A DNA stretch of 64,000 nucleotides from Talinum fruticosum (GCA_021018815.1 JAITYX010000088.1:248001-312000), one strand, 5' to 3'; shown: positions 1 to 11,441, numbered from the stretch's first letter. The notes: generated by a model from the sequence alone, not told the origin. Translations and numbers: made by a program.

Positions 1-423
1 TTGCCCACCAGGTTGAGGCAAACCCTTTGAGCTTGATAACAACAAGCTTCACCTTCTTCTCATCTTTCACCTCTTTGTAGTAAAAAATTCTTTCAACTGT
101 TTGCAACCATTCCGAAACTCATCCGGGTTAAGGTGACCTTTAAACTCCAACTTTGAAATCTGAGTTGGGTTGGGGTGATTGATCTCTTCTCCCTCTTGTT
201 CCTCTTCTTTGCTCACGCTCATTGGAAGAAGCGAAGGGATTGCTCTCCCCATCATCATCCCCGTGTGAGTGGGTATGAGGTGGTGAGCTGGGTGGTGACT
301 CTTCTAACACATGTCTCTTCTTCTTCATCATATCTCCAAGTTGCTTTTTCAGATATATCCCATCTCATCATAGTTGTTCATGAGCATATCAAAACGTTCC
401 TCCAATGTCATGCTTCCACTCAT
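1..423 (-). pseudogene. Ty3/gypsy gag, N-terminal part (broken)
   Basis: This is the start of a retrotransposon capsid (gag) gene reading leftward off the window edge. The likely start is the ATG at 423, which opens MSGSMTLEERFDM. After about 24 residues there is a stop or frameshift, and the reading continues in other frames. A Lys/Glu/Ser-rich stretch follows, then the gag signature LEFKGHLNPDEF, then (after another shift) a KKVKLVVIKLKGFASTWWA segment. Plant chromovirus gags show this order: a 'F.G.l.pdeF..Wl..vE..F' block followed by 'kv.l...kl.g.A..WW'. The family assignment comes from these motifs. The chromovirus lineage is an inference, because no pol is in view for this element. It is non-functional as read. 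Its leader and 5' LTR lie to the right. Confidence 0.75.
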
Positions 424-956
424 TCTCGGTTTATGGGTTCTTTGTGGACTGATGTGTTTGGGGCAAAAAGGGTTGTGTTTGGGGTTAAGGAAGTTGAGCC
501 TAGGAAAGGCTCCAAAGATCTCGATACCAAAACCGATGTGCCAAAACGCATGGCTACACCGATCCTGCAAACAGAGTGCGCTAAATGCAATTCGAGAGAC
601 TCGGAATGGACTTAGAAATGACCAATGGAACAATAAACAACAAGAACTAAGCTAATCACTCATGAGGAGATGATTATCGGGGTAATCAACACCGATAGGA
701 CAAGAACAAGATATACTAGAACTATCCAAGGATACGAGATATCACCACCAAGGATAAAACTAGGGCACTAATCACACTTAGTGATACAGACTATCACCAC
801 ACTAAGTATAATCGGACTCTTCGTAACACAGCCTAATTATGCCGCTAATTAGACAAGCAAAAGAGAATTTTGGGGTTGAAAAGAGCACGACTCAACTTTA
901 CTTAGCATATAGCCAATATCAAAATCATCATCATTTACAAAGAGATAACCCATGTA

Positions 957-964
957 TATTTATA
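957..964 (-). promoter_or_regulatory. TATA box of the left-edge gypsy LTR
   Basis: The minus strand reads TATAAATA here, inside an LTR and upstream of the gag start at 423. Position and sequence fit an LTR core promoter; usage is inferred. Confidence 0.5.
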
Positions 965-1273
965 GGCCTCTTAGCTAGGTTACATCATTCTAATCTAAGG
1001 GTTATAAATCCCTCTTTACAATCAATAGTTGTGATGTATTCAAGCAAAATAAAAGGACAAAAACAAGGACAAAAGGTAAATAATTACAGCAGAAAAGGAG
1101 GGGGACCACAAAATTAGTAGTACAAAGTAGTACGGTTCCGAGTCCGGTGACAGCTATAATTGTTGTCACCAAATTCTTTTGCTTTCCGATCCTTAACTTT
1201 CCTTTTCCGGCTCTGCTGAAGACGCCTAGATGATGATCAAGTAGACTTGAGTATATCTATAATCAGTGTCTAA

Positions 1274-1341
1274 GCTCGAAACCGAGGACTCGTAAAAGAT
1301 CATTTGACTTCGAGCTCGAAACCGAGGACTCGAAAAAGATC
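1274..1341. repeat. 40-bp direct duplication in LTR
   Basis: GCTCGAAACCGAGGACTCG is repeated at 1,274 and 1,314, each copy followed by AAAAGATC with one base of difference. It looks like a small tandem duplication inside the LTR upstream of its TATA box, perhaps an enhancer-like repeat. Confidence 0.7.
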
Positions 1342-1632
1342 TCTTGTCTTATTTTCCTCCGAATACTTCGACTTGTCCGACTTCCTTACTCCCGTCCGAG
1401 GAGACAGACAAGTATTTATGAGTGTGACGAAACGCCCTTGATGCCTCCGTTATCAACAATGATCCAACGAATGGTTTCGAGGGCTCCGTAGTAACTTCGA
1501 GGACTCGGAATTATCAATCTGTTATGGCTGGCTCTCGGTATTAGTTGGGGTTGGGTTTGTGCTAAACGATCCAGGCAAAGTCGGTTGAAAACAATTTCAT
1601 GAATATATTCACTCATGAAGCTTGTTCGAACA

Positions 1633-3731
1633 GTATTCTCAACTCAACTTCACTTCCTAGAAATACGTTTTCACGTTTGAAAAGTATTTCTCATGAATCA
1701 TACTCAAGTAGCGTTTTGCATAAATATTTAAACTTTTTCAAAACTAATCTTTGAGCATTGTTTTAGAATGAAGTCACTTCAAGGGTCAAGCATTTCTATA
1801 CTAAGGCTTAGCATCCCCAAGCTACCATTTCCGCTCAAGAATTCTCCCAATTATTTATCATCTACTCATATTCATCCGTATTCTATTCAAGCATGAGTCT
1901 CCTATTCCCATATAAGTAATTCTTGTCGTACTCTGTTTTCAATGCCACAAATCAATCCACATGGATACATATTCCCTTGATACTCCAATTTCCCATTCCT
2001 CCTCTATATTCCAAAGGCCATTCCCCTTAACTTAACTCACTTTCAAGCCTAATGAGTTTAGGAACTAAAACTTTTTTAGCCACAATAACCACAAGTAATC
2101 ACCACTAACTCCAACGCCCCAACTTCTCACAATTTGCCATCTTTACCTCAAATTCTCATCTTCTGTTTCTACCTTATTAATCAACTCTTTCTCGCCCATA
2201 CTCAATCATATAATTCTTAATCTCCTTTCATTACTCAAGTTCCGTTAGCTCCGCTTATCTTCAAGTTTAGTTCAAGTTCAAGGATTTAAGTATATTTTGA
2301 ACTCAATTAACCTACAATCACCCACTTCTCACTCCCATGCCTTAACTCGTGCATCATTCAATATGAATTCATACTCTCCTTTATACTTCGAATCATCATT
2401 TCCCAATATTCGCAATTATCTTTAAATGTCGCAAATTCCAAAAATCTCTAAGGCTTAATTAACTCATAATTCGTACTCAAACCACAACTCCTCCATCCTT
2501 AAATGTTAACCGAAACTTCAATACTACTCATTTGACCTATGCAACCTAACTCCATCGGAATCTCCAGGTTCCCAATTCAACCTTGAGTAACTACTAAATT
2601 TCTTAAAAGTTCCCAATTCAACTTTAACTATTTAACCGAAGTAAATCCTCTTATATCCCGATTTAGCCCTAATAACTCCCTAAATTCATTATAGGTTTTT
2701 AATTCAATCTTAAATAACTATTAAGTCTGTTCCCCGATACAAATACTTAATATTCACAACAAATTCAATTGAATTTCGAAATTAGTATTAATTTAGAGAA
2801 TAAGACCACCCACCTCGAATTCTAGGGTTTGCGAAGTTGATTGAATGGAGTCGAGTTAGGTTCCTCGCCTTCCCATTCATCTCGTTCCATCTCTGTCTCT
2901 CTCTGTCTTACTCTCGCTGCTCGTGTTCTCTTTGGTCTCGGTTTCCTTTTGCTCGGTTCTTGCTTAGCCTCTCGCTCCCTTCGCTTCCTACTCGCTGGTT
3001 CTCACTCGCTGTTGTCCTCTCCAGTGACCCTCGCGCTTGCTTCCTCTCTTTGGATCTCGATTTCACCTCCCCTTCATGCCCCTTGGTGTTTTCCCCACGT
3101 AAGCTAGTCGTCCTTCCTTCATTTGTCGTTCGGTGCGTTGGCCTCCGGTCGCTTCTCCGACTCGCGCACTCGCTCTCTCTCTCCCTCTCTCTCTCGTGCT
3201 TCGTTCGCCCTCGCCCTCGCCTAATCCTCCCTTCTCTCCCTCTCCCCTGTTCATTTCTCGCTTCTTCTTCTTTGTTTTCGCTTGACTTGTTTCTTTACCC
3301 GAGCCTTCTTTCCTCTCTTTTCACTTTTACTTTCTTCTTTTCCCATTTTGCTGGCTTCCTTAGGTAATGCCAATGCACCATCAATTACACTAATCCCTTT
3401 TTATTCTTAACACCTAATTGCCCCTTCCTTAATACTCCTTGTTACATTCCTCTCCCCTTTTCCTTTTTCTAACCCTCATAATAATTAAACCCACATACGT
3501 AGCATAAGCGGTCTCGGGTTTTTATTTAGCTAGGTCGGGTAGAAAATTAAGACAAATGAATTAATACGGTTCACTAATAATAGTTACGTGAACTAATAAT
3601 AATTCACCTAAATAAATCTAGCAATATATAACCACGCAGATATCCTATTTACTCAACCCACTTTAACTAATTAAGGTTAAATAATTAATTTAACTCATAT
3701 AACTATCTAACCCAAAATTACGGGTCTTACA
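1633..3731 (-). repeat. B-family LTR, 5' two-thirds, truncated
   Basis: On the minus strand this LTR begins at 3,731 with TGTAAGACCCGTAATTTTGG, the same start as the complete LTR at 43,067-46,282, and it aligns with that copy to about 44,190. It includes a strongly CT-rich (plus) block at 2,880-3,350, which is the likely transcribed leader of the LTR. The missing third was cut off by the gypsy element ending at 1,632. The long open frames in the CT-rich block are low-complexity Ser/Leu/Phe strings and are not genes. The LTR is inserted in the Tat LTR to its right. Confidence 0.8.
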
Positions 3732-5553
3732 GATTTAGAGCAAATTAAGGAAAATGTGAATGGTGGTTTTATTAATCTTTTTAATTTTAGAATTTATTTT
3801 CGAATTCGGGGATGTTATACAGAAATTAATGAATAAATAAAAATTAGGGTTTTGGTTCCGCCGTGAGGCTTTAGGGTAAGATTGGTGTGAAAACACCAAT
3901 CTGGACCAAAGCGTCGCCGCCGACCACCCTTTGCAGGAGGCAGCTGTACTGTGCACTCGGCTGGCGCCGGCCGGAGGCCAATGCTGAGGAAATCAGCCTT
4001 GGCCTCTGTCCTTGTTGGCAAATTCGAACCAATTTTTTATTCCTGTAATCGGAAAATACCGGGATGTGAATTCAACAAGAATAAAACATAAAATTAGGGA
4101 GTCGCCAAGTGAGTTTTTAGATGAAAACTAACAAAAAAATATTGCTCTTCCAATCTTAGTATGGGAAAAACTAAGACTAAAAAGGCTAAAATAGACTCCC
4201 TCCGTATTTGAACCGAGAATCGGATTCAGGGGCGAGGATACGAAAATTAGGGAAAACCCTTTCGTTTCACCCGTCCGAAGACAACTATTACTAGTTTGAG
4301 TAGTAGATTAAAATGATGGAAAACAAACAAGCAAACGGCATATTACGACGATAATTAAAATCAACCAAACGGAATTAAAGGAAAAGTAATAAAAAAAGCG
4401 GTAAAGAAAGCGATAAAGAAAAGAAAAGCGAATAATTAAAGATTACATCGGGCGGGGAGGAATTAAAAGGAGTGATTACATCTCTTAAACCACAATAAGG
4501 AATGTGATAAAGGAAACATATAAATAAAATAAACCGTTTGAAGGTTGAACAATTGCCCTCGAGTTGTCCCACCTTGTCGATCTAGATCTCTTGATTCTAC
4601 AAGTGACAAATGAAAGTAAAAGGGCTTGTTTTTGTTTTGTGTATTTGGGTGACAAGAATGATTAGTTAAATAAATGCCGAGAGATTAGAATAATCAAATA
4701 TTCTTTAACTCTTTGCGTAAATTCAACGACGGTAAATAAAGAGAAGATGAATGAGTAGCAATTTCGGTAGAGTGGCGTTTAGATATCGAGTACTCGGGGT
4801 AGCTTTCGCAACGTGAGCTAAGGCAGAAGCCATATGGGAATGAGAGCCAAGGCTATCTATTTATAGGAGATGACCTAGGTCACAAATGACCTAGGGTTTG
4901 CCTCTAATCTGCTGTCTAAATAACATAGAATAAACCGGGCTAATATCCTAAGAGATTGAACAGGATCGGGAAGTGATAAAACCGGATAGAACCTCGTTGG
5001 CGGGCGCCGCCACCCGGCCACTCCTAGGTTATTGTGCCCTAGCATGTCTCCAAGGGATTCTCCAAGCCAAAGTGCAGTGTTCCACTTAATGCTTGTAGAA
5101 GGCAAGCGCCCGCCACGAAGTCGTTTGGAGGGCGCGTTCCTAGTCTTATGTGGACTATCTTATAGAACCGAAACACAACACTTTGATGCTCGTGATGATG
5201 AAATGCAAAGTTGTAACGCCGTGTTCAGGTCATCAACTCCTTGTCTGATTGGACAAAAGTAAAATTTACTATTCTAAGCTTAGAATTTCCTAGGACACAT
5301 CTCTCGGACTCGTTGTCTATGACGACTTGGCCCGGTTCTTTGATCACCGCAAAGAAAGGGGGATTTGTGGACCGTCCCAAGGGAAAACGCTTTTTATTTG
5401 GTGCTGGCTGTTCTTTGTGGTTTATTGGCTTATGTCGAACCAATCAATCACAGTCCGAGATTGAAATAAAATTGTTTAGGATTTCATCATCGGGCCTACA
5501 AAATAAAATCCAGAAATAAAAAGATAAGGGATGACACTTTTTAGGTGTTTACA
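3732..5553 (-). repeat. 3' LTR of the Tat-type element (truncated)
   Basis: The LTR starts at 5,553 on the minus strand (TGTAAACACCTAAAAAGTG) and runs leftward to the B-family LTR inserted at 3,731. It matches 38,850-40,379 across its length. Shared landmarks are the block with ACTAACAAAAAAA followed by GCTCTTCCAATCTTA, the GAACCGAGAATCGGATT block, and the GC-rich GGCGCCGGCC segment. The last part of the LTR, corresponding to 38,667-38,850, is not present in the window on this side. Confidence 0.85.
4858..4865 (-). promoter_or_regulatory. TATA box of the Tat 3' LTR
   Basis: The minus strand reads TATAAATA. The same box is found at the equivalent place in the partner LTR (39,680-39,687), which supports it as the LTR core promoter. 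Confidence 0.6.
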
Positions 5554-5559
5554 ACTACC

Positions 5560-6190
5560 TTTTCCTAGGGCAGCCCGTAAGCCAAGCAACACAAATAATC
5601 CTTTCAAGCAAGCACCTTAGCCATATTTTTTGAACCCATTCTAGGTCAGTGGGACCCATCTGTCTTCATTTAAGACATCAACGAGTCAAAACCACTTCCT
5701 AGCTTGCCTCCCCTAGACCCAAAAGTCCATGGCCTTGACCGTGTGTTGCGGAAGATAGGAAAGGAGCAAGTAATCCCGCTTTTGGATTGCATGCAACCTG
5801 CTACCTTTGATCTATTCGAAGGACTTGGTAACTCTAGGTAGACAAAATCAAGGCCTCAATACTGGATGAATCTACCTAAACTGTTGATACCGCAAGCAAA
5901 CCAAATACTACGAGTATCTCCCTATTGTCTTGAGTGGATAATAGAAGTGGATCCCTCAAGGCATAAGGCATTGAGAACTAGAGAGATAGATCCTCACAAA
6001 GTCTGTCCTTGCTGTTGCCCCTCTCCGGATTCGCGAAATAAACCCTCGGGTGGTTGAACGTGCTCGCCAAAGAGAAACTAGGGCCAAAGAAGTTGAAGAG
6101 AAAAGGGCTCGAAGAATCGAGGAACTAAAGAAGCGTATCGAGGATGTTGAGGCTGAGTCTATGACCCCAAAAGAAAGAAAGTTAAGATAA
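5560..6190 (+). pseudogene. Inverted gag fragment joined to a charged C-terminal segment of the Tat family
   Basis: Plus-strand sequence at 5,575-5,760 matches the reverse complement of 35,880-36,060 in the Tat gag, including the coding for 'P.S.WDPSIF..D...SKPLL.LPPLDPK'. It is therefore inverted relative to the element that contains it. It is followed by a Lys/Glu/Arg-rich helix-like stretch at 6,030-6,190 (RIEELKKRIEDVEAESMTPK) ending in a TAA. That stretch is the end of a polyprotein reading frame of the same family or a relative. Stops and shifts break the segment. This is a rearranged fragment, not an independent gene. Its origin, by insertion or inversion, cannot be decided here. Confidence 0.6.
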
Positions 6191-6719
6191 ACTAGGGCTA
6201 AGATGTTTTAGAATGAATTTAGGAAAGAAATAAAAGGAGGATTAGTTTTGGCTCTTTTAGAACAAATTTATTATTTGCTTTCGATTTTTACAAGTAGTGT
6301 GCTTGCAGCTTTCCTTTTATTAGCTATGTGTTCGGGTAAGTAGTAGGCTTACCTTTCATTAAATAAAAGCAAGTATTATGCTATACTTTTACATTTTATG
6401 TTTTTATCAGTCACCTAGAGGTCGAATATAAATTGGACCGCCTAATTGGACTCCCTTAATAGATAATACGAGTAAAATACATATACGGACCCGCCTAATT
6501 GGGGTATCCAACAAATGAATGAAGGAATCATCTAATTGGACAGTAAAAGATAACTTACAAAGTTAGACATAAAGAGGGATACTTTGGCCCGACCACTCCA
6601 CCATTGTTTGAGTGGTGGCCAGCGCCATCCACGACATGGCCTAGCCGGGCCAGGCCTAGCTCGACATCTAGGGTTGTGCTAGACGTAATATTTTTTTAAG
6701 TGATCCAAGTTTATGTACT
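6191..6719. other. Non-coding tail of the inverted Tat fragment
   Basis: AT-rich sequence with no coding signal. It contains three copies of a 'CGCCTAATTGG' or 'ATCTAATTGGA' type motif (6,450-6,541). It is probably the untranslated region downstream of the polyprotein end in the inverted piece. Nothing else is recognised. Confidence 0.4.
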
Positions 6720-7670
6720 AAAATATTTCTTCACCATCTAAATCAGTCATTTTCACTGCTTCACCTAGAAATATCTCGACTAAAAACAAATGGGCCTTGC
6801 CATTTAGGCCAAATTTCCGTCGTGGATCTTGAATTGCTCGCTCTAATCTCTTTGAGGACTAAATCTTCAATTTGCACATTTTAGGGCTTCACTTTTATGT
6901 TCAATGCCCTTGATATACATGCCCGATATACTTGGACATCATGTAGGGTGTTGAGGCGCCATTCATCCAACAACACTAACTCTTCATAGTGTGCTTTGGC
7001 CCACTCTGCCTTTGGAATTTAACTTTTAGCCACGATCCATAACGAGCGAATGGCGATCTCTACTCGGAAGGAGTGCTTCCACGCCATAAACTAGAAAGCA
7101 CGATGTTGCTCCCGTAGAGGTTCTAATGGATGTTTGATAGCCCCATAAAGCAAAAGCCAATTTATTAATCCAATCCTTATAATTTACAGCCATTTTCTCC
7201 ACTATTTTACGAACGTACTTATTGGCGGCCTCGACTAATCCATTGGTGTTAGGACGATGAGGACAAGATACGTGGTGCTTAAGCTTTTACTTATTCAACA
7301 AGTCTGCTACTTCCTTCTTGAAATGACTACCATGGTCACCAATTAGCTCATGCGACACCTCGTAACGGCAAATGATATTACGGGTAAGGAACTTAGCTAC
7401 TTGTTTGGATGTTAAGGTTGTATAAGACGCTTCCTTTAGCTACTAGCACAAATTCATGATCTCCCATTCCTTTAGGAGTCACTTTGCCAATAATGTGTAT
7501 TCCCCAAACCGAGAGTGGCCAAGGGGATGCTAATGTTGTGAGAAAGGATGGTGGCCGATGTTGTAAATTTGCATACACCGACATTTATGGCACTTTTCTA
7601 ACAAACTCATGGTAGTCTTCCGCCATGGTCGACCTATAATAACCAAGTCTCTGAATCTTCCGAACCAACA
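6720..7670 (-). pseudogene. Tat-type integrase (broken)
   Basis: Minus-strand reading in several frames gives the N-terminal-to-core transition YANLQHRPPSFLTTLASPWP, followed by SVWGIHIIGKVTPKGMG, around 7,393-7,584. Downstream come DWINKLAFALWGY and 'STGATSCFLVYGVEALLPS' around 7,070-7,200, then a C-terminal tail to about 6,750. In this family the 'PWPF..WG.D.IG' block carries the first catalytic aspartate. Here the aligned residue reads H or N ('GIHIIG'), so the active site is damaged as well as the frame. Integrase would have inserted the reverse-transcribed DNA copy. It lies 3' of the second RNase H region, as expected for Tat elements. Confidence 0.75.
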
Positions 7671-8504
7671 TCTTACCATCCATGCGAGAGCTTTGCTTCA
7701 CGTTAGTTGACACAAAGTAAGCTAATCCAAGTGTTGGTTTTCTTGTACAATTGCCTTTGATTGATGAAGAATTGGGTAGCCAACATCCCGATGGCTCACT
7801 CGGGCTCTAGGTGTGGAGTCCAAGGGATATTCTTACTTATCCGGATATTGATAAATGTAATGATACCACCTGGTGTGGTCGGTATTGGACACCTCTAATG
7901 TGTAGACTTGCACCTGGCTGACCCCGTCGCTCTATGTGAACAAGCATTGAATGAATGTCATTAGGGATGTTGATAATGTATGCTAATTAGGCTAATGCAT
8001 CTCCGAATTGGTTGTCATCCCTAGGACGAGTAGGTGAAAGAAATATTCTCGACGTGTTTTGATAACTTTATCGGACGTGCTCGGTAGGATGCCAAGGATT
8101 CACAACGTACCTTCCATTTTTGCGAAATCCGATCAATGATCATGCTGGAGTTATTGAAAACCTTAATGTTCTTAATCCCGATCTCTACAACGAGCCTTCA
8201 AGTCCCGTAATTCATGCTTCGTATTTTGTGGCGTTGTTGGTGACCTCAAATTCCAACTTGACCGAAATGGGAGTATGTGCTCCCTTCAGTGAGACTAGTA
8301 GAATGCCTACTCTAAAGCCCTTTTGATTGGAAGCATTGTCGAAGTACATTGTCCAAACGTCCACCTCAACTTATAATCTATTTTCGTTTGAAACGTCAAG
8401 GTGTTTGGGTTGCGATTCAGTTATAGGTAGATCAGCTAGGAATTCTAACACTACCCTTCCTTTGATCACTTTTTGAGGGACATACTTGAGTTCAAATTCT
8501 GGCA
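7671..8504 (-). pseudogene. Tat-type second (archaeal-like) RNase H region (broken)
   Basis: The stretch lies between integrase and the first RNase H. I assign it by position and by comparison with the better-preserved relative at 51,480-52,100, where HLIELSKHFEN, YLPRDDN.F.DALAKLASMIN and GVGILLVS are readable. The same codons, more degraded, are visible on the minus strand around 7,900-8,420. In Tat elements this extra RNase H domain follows the normal one and is diagnostic of the lineage. No open frame survives. Confidence 0.6.
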
Positions 8505-8900
8505 CCATGATAGTCTATCTCGCTATCTTGCTACCGATGGTTGGTTGCCCAAGTATATACTTGATGGGATCCATAGGTGCTACCACATATACCGTATGGG
8601 CTAACATGTAATGGCTGAGCTTCTTGGTAGCCTGCACCAATGCCAACAATGTCATCTCTAATGGCGTGTATCTACTCTCATAATCAAGGAATTTCCTACT
8701 TAGGTAATAAATCATGCGTTTTTCCTTCACATCTCGTTGAGCTAGCATAATGCCCATAGTCTGTCTCTATTGTGGTGATGTACGAAGTAAAGGTTTCCCT
8801 TGTTGAGGCGGAACTAGAACCGGAGAGTTAGCTAGGTATTCCTTAACCTTCTCGAATGCTTGTTGGCACTCGAGCATCCCAAATGGGCTCGAGATCCCTT
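8505..8900 (-). pseudogene. Tat-type RNase H (broken)
   Basis: An open stretch at 8,515-8,757 encodes GIMLAQRDVKEKRMIYYLSR, then KFLDYESRYTPLEMTLLALV, then 'LSHYMLAHTVYVVAPMDPIKYILGQPTIGSKIAR'. This is a typical gypsy RNase H: 'YYLS.KF...E.rY...E...LAL', 'l.hYm..h', 'DPiKYi...p...griAr'. The domain removes the RNA strand during reverse transcription. The upstream part (8,760-8,900) has lost its frame. The relative at 52,100-52,400 carries the same block. Confidence 0.8.
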
Positions 8901-9385
8901 CTTCGACTTCTTAAAAATAGGTTCACGAGACCATGCTCAAATTTGATATGAAATGACTGATGTACTCGTAAACGTTCTAGGAAACCTCGTATTTCCTTCT
9001 CAATATTTGGAGGCGGAATCTCCTAAATAGCTTTGATCTTGGATCGATAAATCTCAATTCCTCTAAGACTCGACAACGTAGCCTAATATTTTGCCCGAGG
9101 TTACCCGAAGGCACACTTTTGAAGATTGAGGTGCATGTTGTACTTTCCGAGTCTCTACAAGAACTTTCTTAAGTTGGGTAGGTGCCCTGTCCTATCTTAG
9201 GACTTTATGATCATGTCGTCCATATAAACTTCAACTTCTTTGTGGATCATGTCGTGCAACAAGGTTGTAGTCGTCTTTTGATATGTTGCATCAGCATTTT
9301 TAGCCCAAATGGCATCACCATGTAACAATACGTCCCCATTAAGTGATGAAGGTCGTCATTTCTATGTCTTCTTCAACCATCTTCA
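8901..9385 (-). pseudogene. Tat-type reverse transcriptase, C-terminal half (left of the CACTA)
   Basis: Minus-strand translation from 9,385 leftward gives 'MVEEDIEMTTFIT', then VMPFGLKNADATYQ, then LLHDMIHKEVEVYMDDMI with the YMDD-type catalytic box. A degraded thumb region follows to about 8,901. The N-terminal half of the same gene lies 24.6 kb away at 34,015-34,360. The break falls between the 'GYN.I' and '.ED..KT.FIT' blocks that are normally adjacent in gypsy RTs. That placement confirms the insertion. Confidence 0.8.
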
Positions 9386-9815
9386 CACAACTACAAGAAC
9401 CACTTTTAACTACGATTAAAAACGACATTTAACTATGGTTAACCGGTGTCGTCTATGTTACCGTAATTGTATGTAGCATCTTTTACTACGGTTCAAAACC
9501 GTAGTAATAGGTCACTCTATGACAACGATTCAGATGGAAAATTGTAGTCATAGGTCACTTTGTGATGATGGTTTCTTCATGTGAGCCGTAGTCATACGCT
9601 TATCTATGACGACAGCTTCTTCATATGAACCGTCCTCTTAGGCCTTCTTCTTTAGTTCAAAAATTATTATAGAGCACCTATGATGACGGTTCATATGAAG
9701 AGCCCTCATCATAGATAAGCCTATGGCCATGGTTCTTTATATGAACCGTAATAGTAGGCCTTCAACTAGCACTATTAGTAGGGTTCTTCCTTAAGAACCG
9801 TAGTAATAGGTATGA
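9386..9815. repeat. CACTA left terminal and sub-terminal repeats
   Basis: This block starts with the terminal repeat. It contains at least seven copies of a short motif related to TATGAACCGT or its complement, several paired with TCATAGGT or CTATGATGACGG. In CACTA elements, arrays like this bind the element-encoded DNA-binding protein. Two copies form a 44-bp near-palindrome (9,598-9,643 with 9,678-9,721) around a short loop. Confidence 0.8.
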
Positions 9816-10079
9816 CTTTTTTAATAGTTTTTCTCATGTTTCCTTGCACTCTGTACAGTACAAATCATATACAACCTTACATATTAAGAATATACAAACA
9901 ACAATCCAATAAACTCTTTACCAGAATATATACAAAACAACATATTCATCACATTTTGTATATGGTACAAGAAAGTGTAAAATTATGTATCCCTATATAC
10001 ATATATACCTATAATTGTATGACTATTAAAATCATAAACATGACCAATCAATAATAAAGAATAACTGTAAATATATACC
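9816..10079. other. AT-rich spacer inside the CACTA
   Basis: No coding signal, repeat or RNA gene was recognised. The single short open frame is AT-rich low-complexity sequence. Confidence 0.5.
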
Positions 10080-11292
10080 TATTTCTTTCTACGGTTATAT
10101 ACAAACTCTACCCAACCTTGTTTTAACTTGGTGAGCACTCCATCCGTATAGGGAGTGGGTGGGTTCTTTCCGAGAAATATTGTGACCAATGTCTGTAAAA
10201 GACATATTAATTAGGTCAAGTGCAACTCGTTAATCAAGCTGAAAAAATTATAATCAATTACAAGTTCAATTGCAAGTATACCACTTTGGGATTAGAATTT
10301 AAATCGAGTTCGATCACAATTTCTTTCATGTACGTGAGAATGTAGAAGCCGCACTCCACATTCCCTGGTTGTATATGGCACTACAATAATAAAACGGATT
10401 CCCAACACATAGAGAATTAATAGTACATTATATAGCTAGCAAGTAATATGAAATGAAAAATAATGAAGGTAGGCTCTAATAACCAAGAGAGGAGAACCTC
10501 ACCTTGACGGGGATAATTAGCGGCTTTGATTTCGCTCGTCGGTCTTTCGAGCCTTCACCATAATAATAACATGTTAAAGCAATATTTTTCAATCGGAAAA
10601 ATAAAATTCTAATTAGACATACCATTGAACGAATACTAATTAACAAAAGAGCATAAAATGATTAAAGTATAAACTCATGACTCGACTACGTTCTTGATTT
10701 CTTCCCTCACGGTATGACCCGGAGGATCAAGCCGTAACGCGATATTATATTTTGGATATATGGCAACAAGCATCTAATGGTGGCTACACAACCACAAATA
10801 ACACATTTTTATAAGTATGTATAACACCATAAAAACTCTAGTTAATTAGTTTATTTATACACTTACCTCTCATTGAATGACACCGAGTATAATGTTTTAT
10901 CCTCGCGCATTATGTTTCATGACTTTAAAGATATAGTCGACTCATTCATCGGTTCTCCGCCCTAATCCTTGAATGAAATTAGGATTGAGAAACTAAACGA
11001 AGTCCGACTTTCCAATCTCATGCAGCCACCTTCATATTAATTATATATGTAGAGTTAGAAATTGATGAAATTAATAGTAAAAAAGGAACTTATTATGAAT
11101 ATATTAACTCACATAATGCCAAGCATAACAGTGGATGTGCTAATCTCCTACATCTTTAAAAGTTGTTGTATGTTGTCGGGGAAGACATATAAGGTCATGT
11201 CCTCATTCTTCCCTTCACATTGCCCAAACACGTGACTCGGCGCACTATAGATCATCGGTTCCTATGCTCGACGAGTCTTCACATAACATTAC
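10080..11292 (-). pseudogene. CACTA gene, C-terminal Ulp1-like (C48) cysteine-protease region
   Basis: On the minus strand, degraded frames give 'NEDMTLYVFPDNIQQLLKM' near 11,150. 'MLVAIYPKYNIALRLDPPG', followed by 'HTVREEIKNVVES', lies near 10,690-10,790. 'YIFKVMKHNARED' lies near 10,890-10,930. The 'W.L.vi.pk...v.wLDPl' block is the hallmark of the Ulp1/SENP-like domain found fused to some plant CACTA and MULE proteins, where it precedes the catalytic Asp/Gln/Cys region. I cannot confirm the catalytic triad because of frame breaks. This is the downstream part of the gene whose upstream part is at 31,100-33,190. Retrotransposon A sits between the two parts. Confidence 0.6.
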
Positions 11293-11396
11293 TCGTAACA
11301 CCCCGTCCTTAAGAAAATAATTAACTTTAAATACATTCAAGATTTGCATGAGCGCGTGCATTTCAAATTTTCAAATATTTTCATATTACTCATGTG

Positions 11397-11401
<5 letters not shown>

Positions 11402-11438
<37 letters not shown>
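11402..11438. repeat. (AT)n microsatellite in LTR A
   Basis: Uninterrupted alternating A/T of about 37 bases inside the U3 part of the 5' LTR. A further short AT run lies at 13,130-13,151 and is shorter in the 3' LTR copy (29,820-29,838). Confidence 0.9.

Positions 11439-11441
<3 letters not shown>

Larger units (their letters stand above)
424..1632 (-). repeat. 5' LTR and leader of the left-edge gypsy element
   Basis: The right boundary is placed at 1,632. Leftward sequence starts TGTTCGAACAAG on the minus strand, and sequence to the right resumes a different, recognisable LTR. A TATA-type promoter lies at 957-964. The LTR/leader border was not resolved: I could not find a clean tRNA-Met primer site, so the LTR is probably about 0.8-1.0 kb and the rest is untranslated leader before the gag ATG at 423. 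No coding potential is seen here. The other LTR would lie left of the window. Confidence 0.55.

Noticed and set aside
2837..3367. Long open frame rich in Ser/Leu/Phe on the plus strand
   Set aside because: It is the CT-rich leader block of a B-family LTR; the same block at 45,280-46,040 gives equally long frames in several phases with no domain content.
9812..10054. 80-codon plus-strand frame
   Set aside because: AT-rich spacer of the CACTA, Ile/Tyr/Thr-rich, no motif.
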